From positions 10,005 through 16,544 of the forward strand of contig JALWKJ010000122.1 of assembly GCA_027081495.1 (NCBI GenBank): a stretch of 6,540 bases of DNA. Reading direction: 5' to 3'. The stretch is from Campylobacterales bacterium. Its GTDB lineage: Bacteria > Campylobacterota > Campylobacteria > Campylobacterales > QNZT01. Below, piece by piece: positions 1 to 6,312 of the stretch (positions are counted from its first letter, which is position 1; every line of letters begins with the position of its first letter). Both the position numbers and the translations under genes were made by a program. Under the pieces are notes generated by a model, which searched no databases, was not told where the DNA came from, and saw nothing but the letters and a program-made list of their open reading frames with translations.

Positions 1-501
1 CGTCTCTTTTATGAGTTTTAAAGAAGATTTCGTTTTCATTTGAGTTAGTATCGAGAGCGCTTTTATCTTTCTGTGGGAAGGGGCGTATCTGTTTTCCAAA
101 AGGGCTTTTAAAGAGCCTTCTCCAAATATTCTCTCCACGACCGGAAATCCGTCGGATATTTCATGCGGATCGATGTCGTCCGTTGGAGTGAAGATTCGTA
201 TATGTTGACTTTTCTTAAATCCCCATCCGATCAAAAGCCAGCAAAAAAGCGAGCCTAAAACCGGTACGAAAAAATTTAATACGCCAAATAAAAGAAAAAG
301 AGCTTTTTTTTGCTCTTTGTAAAATGAAGGAACAAATTGCAGTTGCGCATATGCCGTAGTTACGGAAAAAAGAGTGTGTAAAATAAAAAAATAACTTAAT
401 TTTTCAATATCATGAAAATCGATATTCGCCTGTTTCAGCGCTTCGTATTCGAAATATATCGAGACAACTACGGAAAAAATCGCCGCTATTTTATGCTTCA
501 T
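1..501 (-). CDS. pelE: PelE, Pel exopolysaccharide inner-membrane protein (3' part outside window)
   Basis: I translated this frame by hand from the ATG at 501. It stays open for 167 codons to the window edge, so the C-terminus is missing. It begins MKHKIAAIFSVVVSIYF and has hydrophobic segments at about residues 5-17, 35-50 and 67-97, followed by a soluble stretch with DGFPVVERIFGEG near 117-129 and then helical sequence rich in Leu, Lys and Ala. In known Pel systems PelE is an inner-membrane protein of roughly 330 residues, with N-terminal membrane helices and a cytoplasmic TPR domain, that acts with PelD, PelF and PelG in c-di-GMP-controlled polymer synthesis and export. The start overlaps the pelD stop by 11 nt. 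An AAGAG lies only 1 nt before the ATG and a GGA about 9 nt before it, so initiation probably relies on coupling. The name rests mainly on position after pelD plus topology; the TPR part is not visible. Confidence 0.8.
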   Translation of the reverse strand, partial: MKHKIAAIFSVVVSIYFEYEALKQANIDFHDIEKLSYFFILHTLFSVTTAYAQLQFVPSFYKEQKKALFLLFGVLNFFVPVLGSLFCWLLIGWGFKKSQHIRIFTPTDDIDPHEISDGFPVVERIFGEGSLKALLENRYAPSHRKIKALSILTQMKTKSSLKLIKET

Positions 502-1753
502 GCTCTTTTATCCAGTGTTGAATTTTTTCTATTTCGTTTATTTGCGTGATAATTATTTTATATTCGCCAGCGTCAAAATCCGTAAGCTCTTTTTCAATTC
601 TTTGCTTGAAACTTATGGCTCCCGAGACTCTCTCTAAAGGAAGAAGAAAAAGAAAAAAACTGTTTCGTTCCGTTTTTATCGCGTTTACCATATCCAAAAG
701 ACGCATTTTCTTTTGTCTAAAGTCATCGACTATGAGCGAGATTGCCGAATTTGTCGTATGTACGAGTACGATTGCGCTGACTATGGCGTATCTGTCGTAC
801 ATAGATTTGAGTCTGTCTATTTCAAACACGAATCTAGCGTCGAGTCTTGAAAAAGTTTTTTGTTCAGACAAGGCGGCTTTTGTACCGGCGTAACTGTACT
901 CTTGCGTCAAATACTCAAGCAGTATCTGAATTTTTAAAATATTGTCCATATTAAATTCTAAAAAATCCATCCGCTCTATAATAAAAAGCGCTTTTATGTT
1001 CTCTTTTAAATCTAAAACGGGCAAAACGGCCAATATAGGCTCTTTTTCCATCAATGTCATTTCGCTTTGCGATAGAAATACCGCTTTTTTTCTACTTAGC
1101 GCCTGATCTATCATCGGATGAGAAGTTTGATATTTGAATATTGAATCGCCGAGGGGAATAAGGCTTTTTACATTTTGATCTTTGTCCAGCATACATAAAA
1201 GAGCGCTTTTTAGAGAAAAAGCTTCGATAAATGTCTCAAAAAGTTTTATATAGGCGTTTTCGATATTCTCTTTTAGCGAGAGATCGATTATAAGCGATCT
1301 GAGCGTTACGGGTTTTAAAAGATACCCTTTTTCGAGTTGATCATGAGATACTTTTAGAGCGAAAAAGGCGTTGCTTAGTTCTCTGAACTTCTCTTTGAGG
1401 TATTTTTTTTCCTCTTTATCCTCTTTTTGTTTTCGCTTGAAATGAAAATGAAACTCTCCAAAAAGAAGTACGAAAACAAGATATTCCAAAAAAGTTCTTA
1501 TTTCAAACGAAAAGGAGAAAAAGTAGAGTCCGAATGTCAAAACGCCTAGCGCGACGACACCGCTTAAAGTGCCGTTGTAAAGAGTAATGAGGGCTAAAAA
1601 CAGTAGAGCGATATCTTGAAAACTATCGAGTCTTACTTCTATGTCGCTGCTTATGAAATAGATAAGAGAGATAAAAGTCAAAGATATGAGTATGCTCTCC
1701 CAAACAGCAGAAAGAGATATTTTGACTTTAAAGCGGTTTTTGAGAAAATCCAT
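491..1753 (-). CDS. pelD: PelD, membrane c-di-GMP receptor of the Pel exopolysaccharide system
   Basis: The protein has 420 residues, close to Pseudomonas PelD (about 455). Four hydrophobic helices are visible at about 19-35, 47-63, 65-81 and 87-103. A charged, coiled-coil-like linker follows (105-142), then a GAF-like domain (about 157-285) and a GGDEF-like domain (about 300-415). The GGDEF signature is degenerate (ERNSF at 362-366), so cyclase activity is not expected. The inhibitory-site motif RxxD is intact as RLLD (351-354), and an Arg at 385 lies 34 residues after R351, matching the spacing of R367, D370 and R402 that bind c-di-GMP in Pseudomonas PelD (from memory). R152 in LRSLI could match the linker arginine. 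In known systems PelD binds c-di-GMP and activates the PelF/PelG synthase-exporter. The ATG overlaps the pelC stop as TAATG, and no Shine-Dalgarno precedes it, which points to termination-reinitiation. Confidence 0.93.
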   Translation of the reverse strand: MDFLKNRFKVKISLSAVWESILISLTFISLIYFISSDIEVRLDSFQDIALLFLALITLYNGTLSGVVALGVLTFGLYFFSFSFEIRTFLEYLVFVLLFGEFHFHFKRKQKEDKEEKKYLKEKFRELSNAFFALKVSHDQLEKGYLLKPVTLRSLIIDLSLKENIENAYIKLFETFIEAFSLKSALLCMLDKDQNVKSLIPLGDSIFKYQTSHPMIDQALSRKKAVFLSQSEMTLMEKEPILAVLPVLDLKENIKALFIIERMDFLEFNMDNILKIQILLEYLTQEYSYAGTKAALSEQKTFSRLDARFVFEIDRLKSMYDRYAIVSAIVLVHTTNSAISLIVDDFRQKKMRLLDMVNAIKTERNSFFLFLLPLERVSGAISFKQRIEKELTDFDAGEYKIIITQINEIEKIQHWIKEHEA

Positions 1754-2268
1754 TATCGGGGTAAAATCTTATCGAGTATTTCCTGTGAAAGTGTCGATAT
1801 GGAGCCTCTGGAGTCGCCGCTTTTGCCGCCGGAAGCCAAATATGCTCTCTCGCCGGTTTGAGTATTTGTTATTTCAACTACCAAACCCACGATAGGTTCG
1901 GCGTCTATCCCGCTTTTGTATCTCCACTCCGTCACTTTACCCGAAAGTATATATACCGCTTTAAGCGTTTTGGCTTTTTTTATCATATCGTCTATATCAA
2001 AATCGTTTTCGTTATAGGAGTCGTCGTTGTCCGGTTTGCTTTTTAAAATTTTTGTTTTAAAGCCATGCTCACTTAATACCGCGTCCGCAACCGCCGCCGC
2101 GCCGTATCCGGCTAAAGGGGTCTGCGTAAAGTTTTCAAACGGCATTATCGCGATCAAATCAGTTTTTTTCGGTTTAAAATCTTTTGATTCGCTTTTGTGG
2201 ATTTGCATCTGTGCACAACCGATAAAAAAGTAGATTAAAAATACTAAAAAGAGCGAAATCTTTCTCAA
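1753..2268 (-). CDS. pelC: PelC, outer-membrane lipoprotein of the Pel export apparatus
   Basis: The 171-residue length nearly equals Pseudomonas PelC (about 172). The N-terminus has two basic residues, a hydrophobic run and a lipobox FIGC, placing the lipidated cysteine at 18. The mature part contains IAIMPFENFTQTPLAGYG (39-56) and GKVTEWRYKSGIDAEP (110-125), including Trp115, which are PelC-like signatures. In known systems PelC forms a dodecameric ring in the periplasm under the outer membrane and guides cationic Pel toward the PelB pore. The start is TTG at 2268-2266: an AAGGA sits 6-7 nt upstream and no in-frame ATG gives a full signal peptide. It is the first gene of a minus-strand operon. 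pelA and pelB, which come first in canonical operons, are absent upstream, where a divergent gene begins instead. Confidence 0.92.
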   Translation of the reverse strand: MRKISLFLVFLIYFFIGCAQMQIHKSESKDFKPKKTDLIAIMPFENFTQTPLAGYGAAAVADAVLSEHGFKTKILKSKPDNDDSYNENDFDIDDMIKKAKTLKAVYILSGKVTEWRYKSGIDAEPIVGLVVEITNTQTGERAYLASGGKSGDSRGSISTLSQEILDKILPR

Positions 2269-2282
2269 AAATATTCCTTTGC

Positions 2283-2332
2283 TTAAGAATTATTATTAAA
2301 TTAATCTACTTATTATATAGAAAGATTCTTAA
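2283..2332. repeat. 8-bp inverted repeat flanking the pelC promoter
   Basis: Perfect arms TTAAGAAT (2283-2290) and ATTCTTAA (2325-2332) are separated by 34 bp. The centre lies near the predicted pelC transcription start, and the candidate -10 box lies between the arms. A regulator bound to both arms could loop or cover the promoter, but 8-bp AT-rich arms may arise by chance. A further TTAAGAAT occurs at 6277-6284 upstream of the permease. Confidence 0.35.
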
Positions 2333-2340
2333 TCGATTCG
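2312..2340 (-). promoter_or_regulatory. Candidate pelCDE promoter
   Basis: Read on the minus strand, a perfect TATAAT occupies 2317-2312, about 45 nt before the pelC TTG start. A T-rich stretch (ATCTTTCTA) sits just upstream, and no good TTGACA-like -35 box is seen. Housekeeping promoters in Campylobacter and relatives are known for a strong -10 box with periodic T-runs rather than a -35 box, so this is a reasonable fit. The predicted start of transcription is near 2305. Confidence 0.5.
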
Positions 2341-2352
2341 TGAATGATCTTT

Positions 2353-2392
2353 TTTAAGTAAAAGTTTATCTCTATAAACTATAATAAAAACT
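2353..2392 (+). promoter_or_regulatory. Candidate promoter of the deacetylase-capK-like unit
   Basis: A perfect TATAAT lies at 2380-2385, about 30 nt before the ATG at 2415. TTTAAG at 2353-2358 resembles the upstream element of Campylobacterota promoters, but its 21-bp spacing is too long for a classical -35 box. Transcription would start near 2392, leaving a leader of about 23 nt that carries the weak ribosome site AAGAGA (2405-2410). Confidence 0.5.
2363..2380. promoter_or_regulatory. 18-bp operator-like palindrome overlapping the rightward -10 box
   Basis: AGTTTAT (2363-2369) and ATAAACT (2374-2380) are perfect 7-bp inverted arms around a CTCT spacer. The element lies directly upstream of, and shares one base with, the TATAAT box. 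This geometry suits a dimeric helix-turn-helix repressor that would block the deacetylase promoter. No regulator gene is in the window, so the binding protein is unknown. A small RNA hairpin is less likely because the element lies upstream of the predicted transcript. Confidence 0.45.
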
Positions 2393-2414
2393 CAAATTAA
2401 AACTAAGAGAAAAG

Positions 2415-3437
2415 ATGAATATTTTTTTAACACTAGACTATGAACTCTTTTCCGGTTCAAATCCCGGAAGCGTCGAAAACTCCATCATAACTCCAACGCG
2501 AAAACTTCTTGAAATCGGTGATAAACACGGCGTAAAATTCGTCTTTTTCGTCGATAGCGGATATATACGAAGGCTATCGGATTTTACTGATAAATACCCT
2601 TTGGCGAAAAGAGATTTCGACGCTATAACGAAACAGATAAAAGAGCTTCATAAAAGCGGTCATGATATAGAGCTTCATATTCATCCTCATTGGGAGGATT
2701 GCACTTATGACGAAAACGGCTGGCATATGGATACGACAAGGTTTCGGATTCACTCTTTTGGCAAAGAGCAGATAGAGGATATCGTCAGACGATATAAAAA
2801 AACGCTAACGGATATAATCGAAGAGGAAGTTTTTGCATATAGAGCGGGCGGTTGGTGCCTTCAACCTTTCGACAAACTTAAAGATGCTTTAAAAGAAAAC
2901 AATATATGGCTCGATTCTACCGTATATGAAGGGGGCTACAATAGTTCTAAGACCCATTATTACGATTTTAGAAATTTTGTGAAAAAATCTTTTTACCGTT
3001 TTGAAGATGATCCCGTTATCGAAAAAGAAGACGGTTTTTTTGTCGAGATACCAATCTCTACGCATATGGTTTCACCTCTATTTTTTTGGCAGTTTGCGTA
3101 TTATAAAAAATTTGGCAAAAACGAACACAAAGTTTTTTCAGACGGTATCACGGCGGGAGGGACATCTGGTAGTTCAATGCTGAGAATGTTGACAAAATAT
3201 ACCAAATCCATCGTTTCGATGGACGGTTATCGCGCGAAATTGTTAAAAAATTCTCTTGATTCAAACGCAAAAAACGATCCTGAGGGTAATTTTGTAGTGA
3301 TAGGACATCCTAAAGCTCTGACACCGTACTCGTTAGAAAAATTGGATCAATTTTTACGATATGCTACAAAAAATCATACCGTTACGACTTTTTCAAAATT
3401 TTGTAAAAATAATGGAATAAATCTATCAAACAAATGA
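2415..3437 (+). CDS. Cytoplasmic NodB-fold polysaccharide-deacetylase-like protein
   Basis: The 340-residue protein starts directly with the first beta strand and motif 1 (LTLDYE, D8 as likely base, E10), without a signal peptide or membrane helix, so it should act in the cytoplasm. Motif 2 is HIHPH (H88-x3-H92, metal ligands) in the context GHDIELHIHPHW. Motif 3 is RAGGW (143-147). A late strand with IGHPK carries the likely catalytic H298. The metal and catalytic positions of carbohydrate esterase family 4 proteins are thus largely retained, although the usual second Asp of motif 1 is not in place (TLDYE rather than TFDDG). An insertion-like region at about 215-290 contains FSDGITAGG and VSMDGYRAKLL. 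The ATG has a weak AAGAGA site 4 nt upstream. It is not PelA, which is far larger, multi-domain and periplasmic. With the adjoining CapK-like gene it may modify a sugar or lipid-linked intermediate; the substrate is unknown. Confidence 0.8.
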   Translation: MNIFLTLDYELFSGSNPGSVENSIITPTRKLLEIGDKHGVKFVFFVDSGYIRRLSDFTDKYPLAKRDFDAITKQIKELHKSGHDIELHIHPHWEDCTYDENGWHMDTTRFRIHSFGKEQIEDIVRRYKKTLTDIIEEEVFAYRAGGWCLQPFDKLKDALKENNIWLDSTVYEGGYNSSKTHYYDFRNFVKKSFYRFEDDPVIEKEDGFFVEIPISTHMVSPLFFWQFAYYKKFGKNEHKVFSDGITAGGTSGSSMLRMLTKYTKSIVSMDGYRAKLLKNSLDSNAKNDPEGNFVVIGHPKALTPYSLEKLDQFLRYATKNHTVTTFSKFCKNNGINLSNK

Positions 3438-3452
3438 AATAATTGTCGATAT

Positions 3453-3481
3453 CTCTTTATCAAAAAACATATAATAAAGAG
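3453..3481 (+). repeat. Hairpin that could hide the ribosome site of the capK-like gene
   Basis: CTCTTTAT (3453-3460) and ATAAAGAG (3474-3481) form a perfect 8-bp stem around a 13-nt loop. The 3' arm contains AAAGAG, the only plausible Shine-Dalgarno sequence of the next gene, 5 nt before the ATG at 3487. Folding would hide that site and could lower or modulate expression of the second gene. The stem is AT-rich and weak. Confidence 0.4.
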
Positions 3482-3486
3482 TAGTG

Positions 3487-4920
3487 ATGAGTTTTTCTTT
3501 TGACAGCGTAGCGCATTTGTATAAGGGGGTTTACTACAGGATGCCCCAGTCTTTAAAGACATTTTTGGGATCGATTTACGGAGCTATTCCGATCGAAAAG
3601 AGATATGGAGTCGCATATAGCGATTTTTTAAATATATTTGAGAAGTTTGAGAGTTGGGACGATACTTTAAAAGAGGAGTATCTTTACTATAAAACTCTCG
3701 AGACCCTTATGTTTGCGGAGCAAAATATAACATTTTACCAAAAACAGTTTGCCAAATATGGAGTATGCGTGAGTGATTTTAAGTCGCTTGGCGATTTAAA
3801 AAAATTTCCGACTATGACAAAACGGGATATAAAAGAGTCTATCGACGATCTCTATACCGATGTCATGGAGAAGCCTGCGGCGTATTTTAGCGGAGGTTCG
3901 ACATCTTCTCCGACGAAATTTTATCATCCGCTTTTTACGAGCAGGGCAAAACATAAAGCTTACTCTATTTTTACTCTCAAAAAGGCGGGTTACAACTATA
4001 GAGACGCCACCCTTCTTTTAAAGGGGCGAGAGGTTGTCGATAAAAGCCGAAATATTTACTGGGATTATGAAGCCGTGGAAAATATGTTAAATGTAACGAG
4101 CGGTTATATCATGAGCGATAAATTTCCGCTTATTTACAAAAAAGCCGCCTCTTTTAAACCGAAATTTATATTCGGTTATCCTAGCGCGGTTATGGATTTT
4201 ATGTATGCGACAAAAGCGGCGGGGTATGAGCCTTTGAATATAAAAGGAATTTTATTGGCTTCAGAGAGTGTTTATGACGAATATATAAAAGAGTTGAAAG
4301 ATTTTTACGGAGATATACCCGTTTTTATCGATTACGGTCATACGGAGAGAGTGGTAGGCGCGTATAGGATAGATAATATGCCTTACAATTTTTTGGGAGC
4401 GTATGGCGTAACTCGTTTGGTTGACGACGAAATCGTAGGGACCTCTTTGGACAATTTCGTAATGCCCTATATAAACTATAAAACGGGAGATGAAGCCGAA
4501 GGCAAAGTATCGTTTTACAAAAACAGCGATATCGTAAAAAGCGTTTCAAATATAAAAGGTAGAAAAGAAGATTATCTTGTTACATACGATTATAGATTGA
4601 TTTCTTTGACGACCTTGTATGTAGGGCACCATTTATGTTCAAAAGTAGTGGCGAATCTTCAATATATTCAAAAAGAGCCGGGCAAAGTGATAGCCAGGAT
4701 AGAAAAAGGCAAAGCGTATGCGGATAAAGAGAAGATATATGGAGGCTTAAAAAATCTTGTCAAAGAGGGAATAGACTTTAAAGTCGAAATCGTTGACAAA
4801 ATAGAAAAAAGCGCCCGAGGCAAATGGATAGCCTGTAAACAATATCTTGATATAGAGTCCATAAAAGCAAAAAGAGTTAAAAATATCGGCATAATCGCTA
4901 AAGCAAAAGCGAGCGTTTAG
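3487..4920 (+). CDS. CapK/PaaK-like adenylate-forming enzyme
   Basis: The protein has 477 residues from the ATG at 3487. A GTG codon immediately before it (3484) is also possible, but the AAAGAG site at 3476-3481 is better spaced for the ATG. Residue numbers here count from the GTG. Signatures of the phenylacetate-CoA ligase/CapK branch of the ANL superfamily occur in order: phosphate-binding loop FSGGSTSSPTKF (135-146), aromatic and TE motif DYGHTE (283-288), YKTGD (332-336, Asp for ribose), GRKED (359-363) and a C-terminal SARGKW with the likely catalytic Lys447. It should activate a carboxylic acid as an acyl-adenylate, with CoA or another acceptor. CapK-like members occur in capsule and exopolysaccharide clusters, often without a known substrate. 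It follows the deacetylase gene by about 49 bp, and its stop overlaps the convergent permease by 4 nt. The adenylation loop has SS where STG is usual. Confidence 0.8.
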   Translation: MSFSFDSVAHLYKGVYYRMPQSLKTFLGSIYGAIPIEKRYGVAYSDFLNIFEKFESWDDTLKEEYLYYKTLETLMFAEQNITFYQKQFAKYGVCVSDFKSLGDLKKFPTMTKRDIKESIDDLYTDVMEKPAAYFSGGSTSSPTKFYHPLFTSRAKHKAYSIFTLKKAGYNYRDATLLLKGREVVDKSRNIYWDYEAVENMLNVTSGYIMSDKFPLIYKKAASFKPKFIFGYPSAVMDFMYATKAAGYEPLNIKGILLASESVYDEYIKELKDFYGDIPVFIDYGHTERVVGAYRIDNMPYNFLGAYGVTRLVDDEIVGTSLDNFVMPYINYKTGDEAEGKVSFYKNSDIVKSVSNIKGRKEDYLVTYDYRLISLTTLYVGHHLCSKVVANLQYIQKEPGKVIARIEKGKAYADKEKIYGGLKNLVKEGIDFKVEIVDKIEKSARGKWIACKQYLDIESIKAKRVKNIGIIAKAKASV

Positions 4921-6242
4921 TTAGTTGTATTTTCTTTTCGCAAGAAAAAGCGTTCACCGATATAAACTATGAAAATACCTGTAATTGCCGCATAAATAAC
5001 TATCATGTCGGTGGATGCCTTTACCGATATAAATGTAGCGAGAACTATAACATCAAATATGATAGCGGTTATTAATATACCTGCGTTTGCATTAATTTCT
5101 TTACGAAGATGACGAAGCACTCCCCAGTGAACGGCAATATCCATCAATAAATAAAATATAGCGCCAAGAGAGGCTATACGCGTTAAATCGAAAAATATTG
5201 TCAAAAACATTGCCAGAACGACGGTATAAACTAGCGTATGGTTTTGTATGGTTCCCGGCATTCCAAAATGGCTGTGAGGGACTAGTTTCATATCGGTTAA
5301 CATCGCAAGCATTCTTGAAACCGCAAATATGCTTGCGATGACTCCGGAAGCGGTAGCGATAATTGCCAATATAACCGTGAACCATAAACCGTAATCTCCA
5401 AATGCTGGTTTTGCCGCTTGAGCCAATGCGTAATCTTTTGCCTGGATGATTTCATTTAAACTAAGGTTTCCGGATACCGCCAATGAAACCATAGTGTAAA
5501 TCGCTACGCATATAGCGATTGAAATAATAATGGCACGACCTACATTGCGATGCGGATCGACTATCTCCGAACCGCTGTTTGTTATAGTGGTAAATCCTTT
5601 ATACGCCAATATCGCCAATGCCATAGCCGAGATAAAGCCGCTTGCCGTTATCTCGGTTTGTGCAGCGTTTGCATCGTTTAAAAAAGAGAAATCGGCTACC
5701 CATAAACCTCCGATCGCAAATAAAACAATGGCGCCGATTTTAATGAATGCCGTTATCAGGGCAAATAGACCGATCATGCGATTACCCGATATATTTAACA
5801 AAAAAGCGAAAAAAAGTAAACCTACCGCTAATGACGGCACTATAAAGCTATCAGGGTTGACATCGAAGAGTTGAACCGTATATGTACCGAAAGTCTTTGC
5901 AACTAAACTTTGATTGATAACCATCGAAAAATACATAAGCAACGCTCCTACGGCCGTCATGATACCTTTACCGTAAGCTTTTTGTAAAAACATAGCGATT
6001 CCGCCGGCGGAAGGATATGCATTGGATAATTTAACATACGAATAAGCGCTAAAACCGGTCACAACCGCCGCCGCGAGAAATGCCAGAGGAAACAGCGTTC
6101 CCGCAAGCTCCGCTATCTGCCCGGTCAATGCCAATATACCAGCGCCTATCATCACGCCCGTTCCAAGCGAAACCGCGCCGACAAGCGTTATGCTGTTTGC
6201 TTTGTATCGTGATGTTCTTATAGTATTTTGATGATCTTTCAT
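4917..6242 (-). CDS. APC-superfamily amino-acid permease
   Basis: This 441-residue, strongly hydrophobic protein shows the pattern of about 12 membrane helices typical of amino acid-polyamine-organocation transporters. The first helix carries the glycine-rich, unwound substrate-binding motif GTGVMIGAGI (27-36). YPSAGG (76-81) follows the second helix. The region AYKGFTTITNSGSEIVDP (213-230) followed by HRNVGRAI matches the conserved helix 6 and its cytoplasmic loop, and SRMLAMLTDMKLVP (309-322) matches helix 8 and its exit. It likely moves an amino acid across the inner membrane by coupling to protons or by exchange; the substrate cannot be told. The ATG has a good AGGA site 6 nt upstream. 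The gene follows a small membrane protein in the same direction by 69 bp and ends inside the last codons of the convergent CapK-like gene. No functional link to the Pel genes is evident. Confidence 0.9.
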   Translation of the reverse strand: MKDHQNTIRTSRYKANSITLVGAVSLGTGVMIGAGILALTGQIAELAGTLFPLAFLAAAVVTGFSAYSYVKLSNAYPSAGGIAMFLQKAYGKGIMTAVGALLMYFSMVINQSLVAKTFGTYTVQLFDVNPDSFIVPSLAVGLLFFAFLLNISGNRMIGLFALITAFIKIGAIVLFAIGGLWVADFSFLNDANAAQTEITASGFISAMALAILAYKGFTTITNSGSEIVDPHRNVGRAIIISIAICVAIYTMVSLAVSGNLSLNEIIQAKDYALAQAAKPAFGDYGLWFTVILAIIATASGVIASIFAVSRMLAMLTDMKLVPHSHFGMPGTIQNHTLVYTVVLAMFLTIFFDLTRIASLGAIFYLLMDIAVHWGVLRHLRKEINANAGILITAIIFDVIVLATFISVKASTDMIVIYAAITGIFIVYIGERFFLRKENTTN

Positions 6243-6298
6243 ACACTTTCCTTATACTGAATGTTTCATTTCATCGTTAAGAATAGTAAAAGTGTATG
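6240..6298 (-). promoter_or_regulatory. Inverted repeat that could pair over the permease start codon
   Basis: Perfect 10-bp arms CATACACTTT (6240-6249) and AAAGTGTATG (6289-6298) are separated by 39 nt. In a minus-strand transcript the later arm is AAAGTGTATG, whose last three bases are the permease ATG and whose start touches the Shine-Dalgarno sequence. Pairing with the upstream arm would close the start site. This could be a leader switch, a DNA-level operator pair, or chance. Confidence 0.4.
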
Positions 6299-6312
6299 TA
6301 AAAAGTGTGTAT
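6286..6312. repeat. Imperfect tandem repeat upstream of the permease
   Basis: GTAAAAGTGTAT (6286-6297) is followed directly by GTAAAAAGTGTGTAT (6298-6312), two near copies of one unit differing by an inserted A and an extra GT. The second copy ends on the stop codon of the upstream membrane-protein gene. Each copy contains an arm-like AAAGTGT, so either could pair with the permease start region, the first copy better. It may be a tandem operator or a small slippage duplication. Confidence 0.4.

Noticed and set aside
546..893. Plus-strand open frame of 115 codons inside pelD
   Set aside because: It is antisense to a well-supported pelD, has no recognisable domain and no credible ribosome site, so it is a shadow frame.
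1616..2233. Several plus-strand open frames of 62-81 codons across pelC and the pelD start
   Set aside because: They are antisense to the lipoprotein and receptor genes, overlap one another in different frames and lack any motif.
2415..3437. Deacetylase-like gene as pelA
   Set aside because: PelA is a large exported multi-domain protein of over 900 residues with a hydrolase domain. This protein is 340 residues, lacks a signal peptide and is divergently transcribed.
3470..3475. Perfect TATAAT just before the capK-like gene as an internal promoter
   Set aside because: Transcription would start about 5 nt before the ATG and lose the ribosome site. No usable upstream element exists at normal spacing (TTGTCG is 21 bp away).
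4930..4948. 7-bp hairpin TTTTCTT-TTCGC-AAGAAAA just after the CapK-like stop as a terminator
   Set aside because: The stem is almost entirely A-T and no T-tract follows it on either strand. It also lies in permease coding sequence.
5530..5874. Plus-strand open frame of 114 codons inside the permease gene
   Set aside because: It mirrors the hydrophobic permease coding frame and has no independent features. The minus-strand APC motifs explain this DNA.
6277..6284. Third TTAAGAAT, matching the arms near pelC, as a shared regulon site
   Set aside because: An 8-bp AT-rich word is expected by chance in such DNA, and here it has no inverted partner nearby.
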